DNA of 15,540 bases from CAZADH01 sp964483805. Its GTDB lineage: Bacteria; Muiribacteriota; Ozemobacteria; Ozemobacterales; Ozemobacteraceae. A model generated the notes under the pieces. That model made no database searches and was not told where the DNA came from. It saw nothing but the letters and a program-made list of their open reading frames with translations. This document shows positions 1 through 8,001 of this stretch, piece after piece; position 1 is the stretch's first letter; each line of letters starts with the position of its first letter. The stretch covers positions 1 through 15,540 of the forward strand of contig CAZADH010000134.1 in assembly GCA_964483805.1 (NCBI GenBank), written 5' to 3'. A program made the translations under genes and the position numbers.

Positions 1-1945
1 CGTCGGGGGCGAGCAACCGCAGGTAGATTTCGGCCGAGCGCGGCTTGGTCAGTGGCGGCGCGCCGGGCGGCAGCTTGAGCGGGGCAATCGGTTTGGGTGC
101 CGCTGTCGGTGTGGTGGGCGTCGCTGGCGCGGCCGGGGCGGCCGGTGCTGCCGTCGCGGGTGACGCAGGAACCGCCGGTTTGACCGGGGGCGACGCGACC
201 GGACGAGGCGTCGCCGGTGCCGCTGTGGGTGGCACGGGGCGAGGCGGCGCGGCCACGGGTTTGGGCGCGACCGGGGCGGCGGTCGGCGGCACCGGTTTGG
301 GTGGCGGTGCCGGCGGCGTTGCGGGCCGGGTCGGTGCTGCCGCCGGTGCAGTGGGTGTCGGGGTGTCGCCCAGGTCGCTCATGTCGGGGAGCGCGATCTC
401 GTTGCCGCTCGGCACCGCGGGAGCGACAGCACGAGCAGGGGCCGCCGGCGGGGTGGGAGCGGGGACGGGTGCCGCGGGCCGGGGTGGGATCGGCGGTGCT
501 GCGGTCGGCACGGGTGCACCCGCCGCAGGCGCTGCCGGGCGTGGAGCCGCGGGAGGGGCAGCCAGAGGGCGGGGTGGCGTGTCTTTGATTTTTTCCCACA
601 GACCGCGGGCCACTTGCGCCACGACCGGGTCGCCGTCGTTGCAACTGTTTTGCAGCGTCTCGCGCGCGATCGAGTTGTTGATTTTGGTCAAGGCCTTCAA
701 CACACTCAGGCGAATGCCCTGGTTCGGATCTTTCAGGGCGCCCTTGAGCAGTGTCAGTGACGACTGATCGCCGATCTCGCCGAGCGCGAAGATGACGCAA
801 TCACGCAGCCAGACGTCTTGCGAACCCAGCATGGTGCGCAGCGTCATGAACGCTTGTTTGTTGCCCGACTTCACCAGGTATTTGGCCGCATTGACCTTAA
901 CGCGGTTCTCGGGGTCGGCCAGGAGCGGGACCACGTCGGGTTCACACTCCCGCAGGTTGAGCTCCTCCATGACCTCGATCGTGTTGGCGCGCACGCGTGG
1001 GTCGGTGTCGGACAGGCAGAGACGGTAGAAATCGCCGCCGTTCTGGCGAGCCAGTCGCGCATACACTTTGATGAGGCGCGACTTGATGATCACATCTTTT
1101 TCAGCGGCCAGCAGTTGTTCGATCTGCGCCAGGTCGAGCTCGACCGGAACCTCGGCGAGAATCTTCATGGCCAGGAAGCGCCGCTGCGAGGAAAGTCCCG
1201 GCTGTGACAGCATCGGCAGCACGTGCTCGGGAACTGCCGGCGAGCGGAGCTGCGACATCGCTTCGAGCGCGGTGAGGGCGACCTCTTCATGAACGTCGCC
1301 GGCCAGTTGCAGCAACCGCTTGATGAACCCGGCCGGTTTCTTGGTCTTCATCAGGTTGATCTGGTCGAGGCGTTGGGGTATCTGCGGCAGTTTGGCCAGG
1401 TCGGGCAACGACGGATCGTCGCCGAACGCGTGGGCAAGGTCTTCGGCGGTGGCGCGAACCAACCCCAGGTCTCCCGAGGCCATGACCGTGGCTGCGCGTG
1501 GACCCGCTGTCGGCGCGGTACCTGCCGGCGTTCCCGTGCCGGTTCGCGGCGTGGCCGCCGGTGTGGGCGTCGCACCTGGCGCGACACTGGCGCTCGTCGG
1601 CGGTGCAGGCACCGCAACGGGCGCGGGGGGGGCCGTCTCGACGGTGGTCTCCGGCGGGGTTTCGGACGCCGCCTCTCCTGGCGGTTCACCTGGGGTGGGG
1701 TCCGGCACCGATGCAACCGGCGGCGCTGCCGGCGTCGGCACACTGGCGCCCAGCTTGGCGAGCAAACCCTGCGCCGTTTTGCGCACGCTCTCTTCGCTGT
1801 CGCCCAGCGCTTTGGTGAGGATCTGCTGTTTCTGCTCCGGGGTAATGGGCAGATTCATCATCTGCTGCAGGCTGCGCTCGCGCACGGCCGCCATAATGGA
1901 GTCGACGTTCTTGAGAATCAGTTCCTGCTGCTTGTTGAGGGCCAT
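1..1945 (-). CDS. HEAT-repeat protein with long Pro/Ala-rich linkers (partial, C-terminus outside window)
   Basis: Continuous frame of 648 visible codons from the ATG at 1945 to the left window edge with no stop. Visible layout: a helical N-terminus (about residues 1-65), a Pro/Ala/Thr-rich linker (about 66-150), and a block of HEAT-like helical repeats (about 215-455), seen as recurring segments such as DPRVRANTIEVMEEL, ENRVKVNAAKYL and NQGIRLSVLKAL. A second, very long Pro/Ala linker (about 456-630) leads into what looks like a new domain at the edge. HEAT arrays are protein-interaction scaffolds; no partner or enzyme activity can be read from this one. No signal peptide or membrane segment is seen. 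The start is supported by GAGG 11 nt upstream, separated by a CAA-repeat spacer. It lies 31 bp after mnmG, so it is probably co-transcribed with it. The HEAT assignment is firm; the role is unknown. Confidence 0.85.
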   Translation of the reverse strand, partial: MALNKQQELILKNVDSIMAAVRERSLQQMMNLPITPEQKQQILTKALGDSEESVRKTAQGLLAKLGASVPTPAAPPVASVPDPTPGEPPGEAASETPPETTVETAPPAPVAVPAPPTSASVAPGATPTPAATPRTGTGTPAGTAPTAGPRAATVMASGDLGLVRATAEDLAHAFGDDPSLPDLAKLPQIPQRLDQINLMKTKKPAGFIKRLLQLAGDVHEEVALTALEAMSQLRSPAVPEHVLPMLSQPGLSSQRRFLAMKILAEVPVELDLAQIEQLLAAEKDVIIKSRLIKVYARLARQNGGDFYRLCLSDTDPRVRANTIEVMEELNLRECEPDVVPLLADPENRVKVNAAKYLVKSGNKQAFMTLRTMLGSQDVWLRDCVIFALGEIGDQSSLTLLKGALKDPNQGIRLSVLKALTKINNSIARETLQNSCNDGDPVVAQVARGLWEKIKDTPPRPLAAPPAAPRPAAPAAGAPVPTAAPPIPPRPAAPVPAPTPPAAPARAVAPAVPSGNEIALPDMSDLGDTPTPTAPAAAPTRPATPPAPPPKPVPPTAAPVAPKPVAAPPRPVPPTAAPATPRPVASPPVKPAVPASPATAAPAAPAAPATPTTPTAAPKPIAPLKLPPGAPPLTKPRSAEIYLRLLAPD

Positions 1946-1976
1946 TGTTGTTGTTGCCTCGTCGCCTGTACGCTGT

Positions 1977-3854
1977 TCAAGCCCCGCCCATCGGCACATC
2001 GAACAGCGCCAACAGCATAGCAAGATTGGCTTCGGTTAGGCAACGCTTTCGTGCAAGCTGATACGCATCCGCGTACCGATCGCTGGTCAACAACGCTCGC
2101 GCATTGGCAGAAAACACCGCTTCAGGAAGTCGGTCGGCGGGCAAGGGAAGGGCGATCGCCTCGAGGCGTCGGGCCCGTGTGCGCGCGTCGTCTTCACGTT
2201 GTCTGTATCCCCGGGTGGCCAGCAACGACGCCAACAGTTCCCGTTGCTCGGCGGCCAATGGCGCTTCGGGACGCGCGGGACACAGTAGCGGGATGTCGGC
2301 CGGCGTCATCCCCGGCCGTTCGAGCAGCGTCGCCAGATCGACGCGTTTGCCCAGGCCACCGGTGCCGCGCGCCGCGAGCAAGGCGAGAATCTCGGGGGTG
2401 GGCGTCACCGGGGTGCGTGCGAGATCGGCGATCTCATCGGCGATGGCCTGCCACCAGTGCATGATCGTGTCGTGGCGCGCCGCGTCGATCAAGCCCAGAG
2501 CGTGACCTTGTCCGATGAGGCGGATCTCGGCGGTGTCTTCACGGAGACTCAAGCGGAACTCGGCATGGGCCGGAACCATCCGGTACGGTTCGGCGTGGTC
2601 CCACAGACTCAGATCGTCGAGCAATACACCCAGATACGAGTCGGTTCGTGAAAACCGCGCCGGCGCCAGTCCTTGCACGTAACGCGCCGCGTTCAACCCC
2701 GCGACGAGGCCCTGGGCTGCGGCCTCTTCGTAACCGCTCGTGCCATTGATCTGGCCGGCGGTGAACAGGCCTTTGACCTGACGGTGCGCCAGGGTTCGCT
2801 GAAAGGTTCCGGTCGCCAACGCGTCGTACTCGATGGCATAGCCGTAACGCAGAATGTGGGCGTGCTCGAGGCCGGGCAGGGTGCGGACGAGTTCGTCCTG
2901 GACCGCAGCCGGCATGCTCGTCGTGAGGCCTTGCAGGTAGATCTCGGGCCCCGCACGCGCGACGGGTTCGAGGAAAACGTGGTGTTCGGCCATGGTGGGA
3001 AACCGCATCACCTTGCGGTCGATCGACGGGCAATGCTTGGGGCCGTCGTCGACGATGTTGCCGATCTTCAGCGGGCTCTGATGCAGGTTGCGTTGCACGC
3101 ACGCGATCGTGGCCGCGGTGGTGTGGGTCAGGTGGCACGGAATCTGCTCGGCCAACAAGCGTGTGCGATGTTCCCATAGGAAACCGCCCGCGTGTGGGTC
3201 GCCGGGCAGTTCGCGGGTGCGTGCGAAGTCGATGGTGTCGCAACGGATCCGCGGCGGGGTCGCGGTCTGCAACCGCCGCAACGGGATGCCGATACCGGCG
3301 AGTTGCCGCGCCAGGTCGGTCGCGCCGCGTTGATTGTGGGGACCGCCTTCTCGCGACTGGGTGCCGACGATGATGCGCGCAGCCAGATAGGTGCCGGTGG
3401 CCAGCACCACGGTGGGAGCCGCGAACTGCAAGCCGGTCTCGGTCCGTACGCCGGTCACCGCACCGCCCTGCACCAGCAGTTCGGTCACCATCGCCTGGCG
3501 CACCTGCAGACGCTCGGTCCGGCACAGCGCCGAAAACAGCAACTCTTTGTATTGCTCCCGATCGATCTGGGCCCGCCGCGCTCGCACCGACGGCCCGCGC
3601 GAGGTGTTGAGCCATTTCAGTTGCAGCAGGGTCGCATCCGCGATCGTCGGCATCACCCCGCCCAATGCGCCGATCTCCCGCACCAGATGACCTTTGCCGG
3701 GGCCGCCCAACGAGGGGTTGCACGGCATCAGGCCGACCGTGTCGAGATTGAGCGACAACAGCAGGGTGCGTGCTCCGAGACGGGCCGCGGTGAAGGCGGC
3801 CTCGCTGCCGGCATGCCCGGCGCCGACGACGATGACATCAAAAGTATTGCTCAT
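1977..3854 (-). CDS. mnmG: MnmG, FAD-dependent tRNA uridine 5-carboxymethylaminomethyl modification enzyme
   Basis: 625 residues, the usual family length. With MnmE it installs the (carboxymethyl)aminomethyl group on wobble uridine 34 of tRNAs in the cytoplasm, using FAD, NADH and a methylene-tetrahydrofolate carbon. Visible: the Rossmann FAD motif GAGHAG (residues 11-16), PCNPSLGGPGKG with Cys45, and both family signatures. The first is GPKHCPSIDRK (271-281) with the conserved Cys275; the second is AGQINGTSGYEEAAAQG (366-382). The ATG at 3854 was chosen because the FAD fold follows at once and because it overlaps the mnmE stop by 4 bp (ATGA), implying translational coupling. An upstream in-frame extension runs inside mnmE and is not homologous. 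Oddity: the last ~80 residues, the MnmE-contacting helical domain, lack the usual LGQA.RI.GV-type motif and have SDRYADAYQLARKRC instead. Identification is firm. Confidence 0.97.
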   Translation of the reverse strand: MSNTFDVIVVGAGHAGSEAAFTAARLGARTLLLSLNLDTVGLMPCNPSLGGPGKGHLVREIGALGGVMPTIADATLLQLKWLNTSRGPSVRARRAQIDREQYKELLFSALCRTERLQVRQAMVTELLVQGGAVTGVRTETGLQFAAPTVVLATGTYLAARIIVGTQSREGGPHNQRGATDLARQLAGIGIPLRRLQTATPPRIRCDTIDFARTRELPGDPHAGGFLWEHRTRLLAEQIPCHLTHTTAATIACVQRNLHQSPLKIGNIVDDGPKHCPSIDRKVMRFPTMAEHHVFLEPVARAGPEIYLQGLTTSMPAAVQDELVRTLPGLEHAHILRYGYAIEYDALATGTFQRTLAHRQVKGLFTAGQINGTSGYEEAAAQGLVAGLNAARYVQGLAPARFSRTDSYLGVLLDDLSLWDHAEPYRMVPAHAEFRLSLREDTAEIRLIGQGHALGLIDAARHDTIMHWWQAIADEIADLARTPVTPTPEILALLAARGTGGLGKRVDLATLLERPGMTPADIPLLCPARPEAPLAAEQRELLASLLATRGYRQREDDARTRARRLEAIALPLPADRLPEAVFSANARALLTSDRYADAYQLARKRCLTEANLAMLLALFDVPMGGA

Positions 3855-5236
3855 TTGCCGATGCAGAACCGGGCGAATACCCGGTCGAGAATCTCGTCGT
3901 CGACCGCGTCGCCGGTGACGATGCCGAGTTCTGTCAGAGCATCGCGCAGGTGCACGAGCAGGAGGTCGAGCGACAGGTGGGCGCCGTTCTCGCGGGCAAT
4001 GTGCAGCGCCGTTACCGCGCGTTCGAGTGCGGTGAGCTGATCGGCACCGAGCAGCAGCGCATTGTGCCAGTCGCCCGTGGTCGCCCGCACGTGCTCGCTC
4101 AGGCAGCGGCGCAGCGCATCCAGACCGGCGCCGGTCACCGCCGACACCGGCACGACCGTTGATTGCAGCCGCTCGGGCACGGCAAGCACGGTTGGCAGGT
4201 CGCACTTGTTGGTCACCCAGACGAGATCACGCTGTTCGTTGGTCATGCGATCGACCAGACGGGCGGAATCGGCATCGAGCGGGCGGGAACCATCGAGGAC
4301 GACGATGAGCAACTGGGCGGCGGCCATCGCGGCCTCGGTGCGGTCCACGCCGATCGCCTCGATCGGATCGCTGGTGGTGCGCAGTCCGGCGGTGTCGATG
4401 AGCCGAAGTTCGACATCGCCGAGCGTCAGGGTCTCGTCGAGCGTGTCGCGCGTGGTTCCCGGAATCGGCGTGACGATGGCGCGGTCGCGCCCGAGCAATG
4501 CGTTGAGCAGGCTCGACTTGCCGACGTTCGGCGCGCCGATCAATACCGCGTTGATGCCGGCGGTCACCCGCATGCCCTGGCGTGCTTGCACGGTCAGGAC
4601 AACCAGGTCGTCGTGCAGGTGCGCGATGCGGCGCGCCAACACCACGGGGTCGGGGTCGTCGGCAACATCTTCGGGAAAGTCGATCGTGGCTTCGAGTTCC
4701 GCCACCAGATCGAGAAGCGTGTGGCGCAGGCGGGCGAGGGCCTGGCCGGGAACACCTTCGAGTTGGTGCAAGGCTGCCTGCGCCTGCAAGCCGGTGCGGG
4801 CAGCAAACAACCGGGCGGTGGCCTCGACTTCGAGCAGGCCGACCTTGCCGTGCAGCCAGGCGCGGCGGGTGAACTCGCCGGGTTCGGCGGCACGGGCACC
4901 GGCCTCGAGAACGGCCTGCATGACTCCGAGCAATACAACAGGATTACCATGACACGTCAGTTCGAGCGTGTCTTCGCCGGTGTAGGAGCGGGGTCGGCAG
5001 TACCACGTGGCCATCGCTTGGTCGAGCAGTCGGCCTGACCGCGGGTGGACGACCTCGACGCGACAGGATGCCCGTTCGCCAAGCGTTGCGCTCGCACCGC
5101 CCGGTCGGCGGATCACTCGCTCGACGATCGTTGCGGTGGCCGGTCCCGAGATGCGCACGATGCCGAGCGCAGCCGTGCCCGGTGCGGTAGCCACGGCTGC
5201 GATGGTGTCGAGTTCGAGGGGGTTGGGGCGCATCAT
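3851..5236 (-). CDS. mnmE: MnmE, tRNA-modifying GTPase
   Basis: 461 residues, normal family length. Potassium-activated GTPase that partners MnmG in wobble uridine modification. Visible: an N-terminal folate-binding domain (about 8-125, with SYTGEDTLEL and the EPGEFTRRA motif); a helical domain interrupted by a G domain (about 225-385) with G1 GAPNVGKS (234-241), G2 GTTRDT (260-265), G3 DTAG (281-284) and G4 NKCD (343-346); and the C-terminal FCIGK with catalytic Cys458. All residues expected for GTP binding and chemistry are present. The segment after the N-domain, usually LDLTQAEAV-like, reads VGLLEVEATARLF, which is unusual. Two tandem ATGs mark the start (5236 and 5233); no strong Shine-Dalgarno is visible. 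The stop overlaps the mnmG start by 4 bp. Two stem-loops separate it from jag, so it may have lowered or separate expression. Confidence 0.97.
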   Translation of the reverse strand: MMRPNPLELDTIAAVATAPGTAALGIVRISGPATATIVERVIRRPGGASATLGERASCRVEVVHPRSGRLLDQAMATWYCRPRSYTGEDTLELTCHGNPVVLLGVMQAVLEAGARAAEPGEFTRRAWLHGKVGLLEVEATARLFAARTGLQAQAALHQLEGVPGQALARLRHTLLDLVAELEATIDFPEDVADDPDPVVLARRIAHLHDDLVVLTVQARQGMRVTAGINAVLIGAPNVGKSSLLNALLGRDRAIVTPIPGTTRDTLDETLTLGDVELRLIDTAGLRTTSDPIEAIGVDRTEAAMAAAQLLIVVLDGSRPLDADSARLVDRMTNEQRDLVWVTNKCDLPTVLAVPERLQSTVVPVSAVTGAGLDALRRCLSEHVRATTGDWHNALLLGADQLTALERAVTALHIARENGAHLSLDLLLVHLRDALTELGIVTGDAVDDEILDRVFARFCIGK

Positions 5237-5255
5237 CCCGTCTGATGAGAATCAA

Positions 5256-5294
5256 ACACCGGGAACCACGCGCGTTGGGCGCGGTCCCCGGTGT
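5256..5294 (-). terminator. Stem-loop between jag and mnmE, possible weak intrinsic terminator
   Basis: Inverted repeat with left arm CACCGGGAACCACGC and right arm GCGCGGTCCCCGGTG; pairing is broken by two A-C mismatches. In the minus-strand reading direction it is followed by TTTGATTCT, a short, impure T-run. This is terminator-like but leaky, so attenuation between jag and mnmE is as likely as full termination. Function is inferred. Confidence 0.5.
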
Positions 5295-5303
5295 GGTTCA
5301 GAG

Positions 5304-5323
5304 CGCGCCGCAGAGGCGGCGCG
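5304..5323 (-). other. Perfect 8-bp GC stem-loop downstream of jag
   Basis: CGCGCCGC and GCGGCGCG pair perfectly around a 4-base loop, 11 bp after the jag stop and just before the 5256-5294 stem-loop. No T-run follows. It could protect the 3' end of the yidC-jag message or slow polymerase ahead of the second hairpin. The structure is seen; the role is inferred. Confidence 0.5.
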
Positions 5324-5334
5324 GGAACAGTCGA

Positions 5335-6141
5335 TCAGTCGTCCTCGTCACCGAACATCGGGGCGGAGCGGCTTGGTGCCGGGGCCGGGGCGGCCGGAGC
5401 CTGGCGCGGCCGGCGACCGCGTGGCGCCGGTTTCTCGCCCGCCGGTTTCTCGGCGGTGGCGCGGGGAGCGGCGGCGGCCGGTGCCTCTTCTGTGGCGACG
5501 GTTTCGCCCTGGCCGGCGCGCAACGGCATGATCACGACCTTGCGCATCGGTTCGATGCCTTTCGACAGGGTGCTGACCGTACCCAACTCTTTGAGTGCCA
5601 GGTGCACGGTGCGGCGATCCATGGTCGACATCGGTTCGAGTTCGACCGGGCGGCCCGAATCTGTGGCTTTGCGCGCCATGCGGATCGCCAGTTCGAGCAA
5701 CGCGTGGTTGCGTTGCGCACGATAGCCGGCCACATCGAGAACGATGCGTTGGCGGTCGGCGGCGCCACGGTTGAAGATGATATTGCACAGATACTCGAGA
5801 GCATCGATGGTCTTGCCGTGCTTGCCGATGAGATCTTCGGCGTCATCGCCCTTGATATCGATGAGCAGACGCTCGCTCTCGCTCTTGGGCGTGAAGGTTA
5901 CGTCGCCGAGGCCCAGGGCATCACACACGGGCTTGAGCAGCTCGAGCAGACTCGCGGTGCGGTCGGGCCCAAGAGTGAAGCGGGCGTTGATCTGGTCACC
6001 GCCGGCGCTGCCAAAGAGCCCTTTCGTGGCGGCTTTGACCGTCTCTTCGCCGAGGATCGCTTCGCCTTCGAGCAACTGTTTGCGGGCGAGCTTGCGGGCC
6101 TCTTCGATCGTGGGGGCCGAGATTTCGATGGTGCGTTTCAT
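5335..6141 (-). CDS. jag: Jag/KhpB-type RNA-binding protein (Jag_N + KH + R3H)
   Basis: 268 residues. Cytoplasmic RNA-binding protein of the Jag (KhpB/SpoIIIJ-associated) family, nearly always encoded next to yidC. Visible: a Jag_N domain (about 1-52, ISAPTIEEARKLARKQL, GLFG); a KH domain (about 78-140) whose GxxG loop reads GKHG (106-109); and an R3H domain (about 141-205) with Arg176-x3-His180. A disordered tail follows (about 214-268), rich in Ala/Pro, with an Arg cluster RGRRPR and an acidic end GDEDD. Its ATG overlaps the yidC stop by 4 bp (ATGA), and AAGGAGG lies 10 nt upstream inside yidC, so translation is probably coupled. The family has been linked to post-transcriptional control and cell-envelope growth in Gram-positives; the role here is inferred only from family and context. 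Confidence 0.94.
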   Translation of the reverse strand: MKRTIEISAPTIEEARKLARKQLLEGEAILGEETVKAATKGLFGSAGGDQINARFTLGPDRTASLLELLKPVCDALGLGDVTFTPKSESERLLIDIKGDDAEDLIGKHGKTIDALEYLCNIIFNRGAADRQRIVLDVAGYRAQRNHALLELAIRMARKATDSGRPVELEPMSTMDRRTVHLALKELGTVSTLSKGIEPMRKVVIMPLRAGQGETVATEEAPAAAAPRATAEKPAGEKPAPRGRRPRQAPAAPAPAPSRSAPMFGDEDD

Positions 6142-7946
6142 GAGGGATGCTCCTCCTTGATGGTCCGCGTGATTTTCTCCGCCTGGAACTGCTGGAAGAG
6201 TCCGATGATGCTGCTGGTCAACCAGTAGATCAGCACGCCGGCGGGGAGGGACCAGGTGATTACAAACATGAACATGGGCATCATGTTCATCATCTGTTGC
6301 TGAGCGGGATCGACCTTCATCGTGCTCTGTTGATAATACATCAAAGCGACGATGGCGACCGGAAGAATCATATACGGGTCAGCTTTGGAAAGATCGGTCA
6401 TCCAGAGAAAGTGAACCTTGCGCAACTCGACCGCCGCATTGATCGTGTTGTAGAGCGCGATCAACACTGGCAACTGCAACAGCATCGGCAGGCAGCCGCC
6501 GACCGGGTTGACGTTGTGACGCTGGTACAGCTTCAGCATCTCTTCGTTCATTTTTTGCGGATTGTTCGCGTAACGATCGCGCAGATCTTGCACCAGCGGC
6601 TGCAGTTTCTGCATCTCCGCCATCGACTTGGTTTGCTGCAGCGTCAGCGGATACAGCACAAGGCGGACCAATAGAGTGAGCATGATGATGGCCATGCCGT
6701 AGTTCGGAAACACCCAGTGGAACCCCTGCAGAACCCGCAACATCATGGTCGAGAGGGCGCCGTAACTGGTGATCCGTTCGCGTTTGATGGGCGCCAGTTC
6801 GTCGAGCATTTTGGGCCCGATGAAGATGCGCAGTCTGACCGTCTTGCTGGCCTCGGGAGCCATGATGAACGGGCGGAAACCCACCGCCACCACGCTGCCG
6901 TCGAACGTGCGTTTGCGCGCGTCGTCGCTGGCGAACTGGAACGAGCGGGCCAGCGGCGCGATGGGTTCACCGGCGTCGAGCAAGGCGCAGAAGTAGTTGG
7001 TGGCCAGGCCGACACCGACGATATTGGTGTAGGCCGGTGCCGAAGCCAACTCCGCGGCCGTCGTGTACTGTTGATTGCCGTCGGCCATCAGCGCCTCGAA
7101 CATGTTCGCGTCGAACGGGTCGAGGAAGATGCCGGGGCCAAAGCCGCACGACAGGCCAGGTTGGCGATTTTGATCGGACCCGAACGCCAACGGTTGCTTG
7201 CTGACGTTGGTCAGCGTGATCTCGGCATCGAAATGGTAGGCGTCGGGATGGAACGTGAACTGCTTGGTCAGCGTGAATAGCGGTCCGCTCGCTTTCGGGG
7301 CCGCAGGGTCGATGGCCAATGAGGCGATGGTCGCCGTCGCGACGAGCGTGGTGCCGGACCCGGCGGTTGGGGCGACGAGCGGCGAACCCGACCCGATCGG
7401 GAGCGATAGCGAGGCCAACGCGGCTGGACCGATTGGGGCCAATGGCGGTGGGACGGTGGTTGTCAGGGGTGCGGCGCTGACGACGGTGACGACGGGCTCA
7501 CCCTGTGCATTGGTTGTATGCGAAATAGAATACGGCACCACGCGATCGGTAACCGACGCGGCCGCCATGTTCGGCGCCCCCGGCAGTTGCGGAAACGCGG
7601 TGACGCCAAGAAACTCGAGCGTGTCGGGGGGGAACCGGTACCCGTGGTCGAGGAGCAGCGGTGGAACGATGTTCTCGTCGAACTGCCGGCCCTTCAGGTA
7701 GAACTCGGCGAGCCGACCGGTCGAACTGAGCAACCGGGCGCGGTACCGCGTTGTGTCGATGGTGAAGTCGGTGCGTCCGTCGGCATCGCAATCGGCCATG
7801 CTGATCGAAGCCACGCCCGTTGCACCGGCCGGGGTCACGACAAACGCGACTGCCGCGAGCACGACGGCGATGAGCATCGCCATGGTGCGTGTCACGACAG
7901 GAGAGCCGGGGCGACAGAGTGCAGTTCCGCCTGAAATCGTCTTCAA
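6138..7946 (-). CDS. yidC: YidC, inner-membrane protein insertase (Gram-negative type)
   Basis: 602 residues, longer than the ~550 of E. coli. Inserts and folds inner-membrane proteins alone or with Sec. Layout: a first membrane segment (about 22-38), a large exported beta domain (about 45-390), and a conserved C-terminal core. The core has the first core helix (about 416-436) with the conserved hydrophilic-groove arginine in LLVRLVLYPL (Arg428), a cytoplasmic helical hairpin (about 437-480, NNPQKMNEEMLKLY), and helices near 481-505, 524-540 and 550-585. The exported domain holds a low-complexity Ala/Pro/Ser/Thr stretch (about 155-225) that explains the extra length. No ATG or GTG precedes the first helix in frame except an internal GTG/ATG without a ribosome site; the TTG at 7946 has GAGG 5 nt upstream, so TTG is chosen. 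It overlaps jag by 4 bp. Confidence 0.95.
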   Translation of the reverse strand: MKTISGGTALCRPGSPVVTRTMAMLIAVVLAAVAFVVTPAGATGVASISMADCDADGRTDFTIDTTRYRARLLSSTGRLAEFYLKGRQFDENIVPPLLLDHGYRFPPDTLEFLGVTAFPQLPGAPNMAAASVTDRVVPYSISHTTNAQGEPVVTVVSAAPLTTTVPPPLAPIGPAALASLSLPIGSGSPLVAPTAGSGTTLVATATIASLAIDPAAPKASGPLFTLTKQFTFHPDAYHFDAEITLTNVSKQPLAFGSDQNRQPGLSCGFGPGIFLDPFDANMFEALMADGNQQYTTAAELASAPAYTNIVGVGLATNYFCALLDAGEPIAPLARSFQFASDDARKRTFDGSVVAVGFRPFIMAPEASKTVRLRIFIGPKMLDELAPIKRERITSYGALSTMMLRVLQGFHWVFPNYGMAIIMLTLLVRLVLYPLTLQQTKSMAEMQKLQPLVQDLRDRYANNPQKMNEEMLKLYQRHNVNPVGGCLPMLLQLPVLIALYNTINAAVELRKVHFLWMTDLSKADPYMILPVAIVALMYYQQSTMKVDPAQQQMMNMMPMFMFVITWSLPAGVLIYWLTSSIIGLFQQFQAEKITRTIKEEHPS

Positions 7947-7965
7947 CGTGGCCTCATCGATTGCC

Positions 7966-7974
7966 TGTGCATAA
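7966..7974 (-). promoter_or_regulatory. Single DnaA-box-like 9-mer TTATGCACA
   Basis: TTATGCACA on the minus strand fits the TTATNCACA DnaA box consensus. It lies 20 bp before the yidC TTG start. Only one such box was noticed and no AT-rich unwinding region is nearby, so this is a possible isolated DnaA site or chance match, not evidence for an origin. Confidence 0.3.
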
Positions 7975-8001
7975 ATTGTATGTCAATCACGGGGTCCGGA
8001 C

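Noticed and set aside
45..767. Long plus-strand open frame of Gly/Ala-rich sequence
   Set aside because: It is the antisense of the Pro/Ala linker of the minus-strand HEAT gene; high GC leaves few stops, and the composition is the mirror of the linker codons.
1223..2039. Plus-strand open frames opposite the HEAT gene N-terminus
   Set aside because: Low-complexity Arg/Gly or Ala/Gly translations with no domain and no ribosome site; shadows of the real gene.
3855..4205. 117-residue N-terminal extension of MnmG
   Set aside because: It lies wholly within mnmE, is Arg/Ala-rich noise, and the FAD fold begins right after the ATG at 3854.
4163..5038. Plus-strand open frame opposite mnmE
   Set aside because: Antisense to conserved MnmE coding sequence with no recognisable motifs.
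7961..8001. Replication origin near yidC suggested by TTATGCACA
   Set aside because: Only one DnaA-box-like 9-mer, no cluster, no AT-rich unwinding stretch and no dnaA or dnaN in the window.
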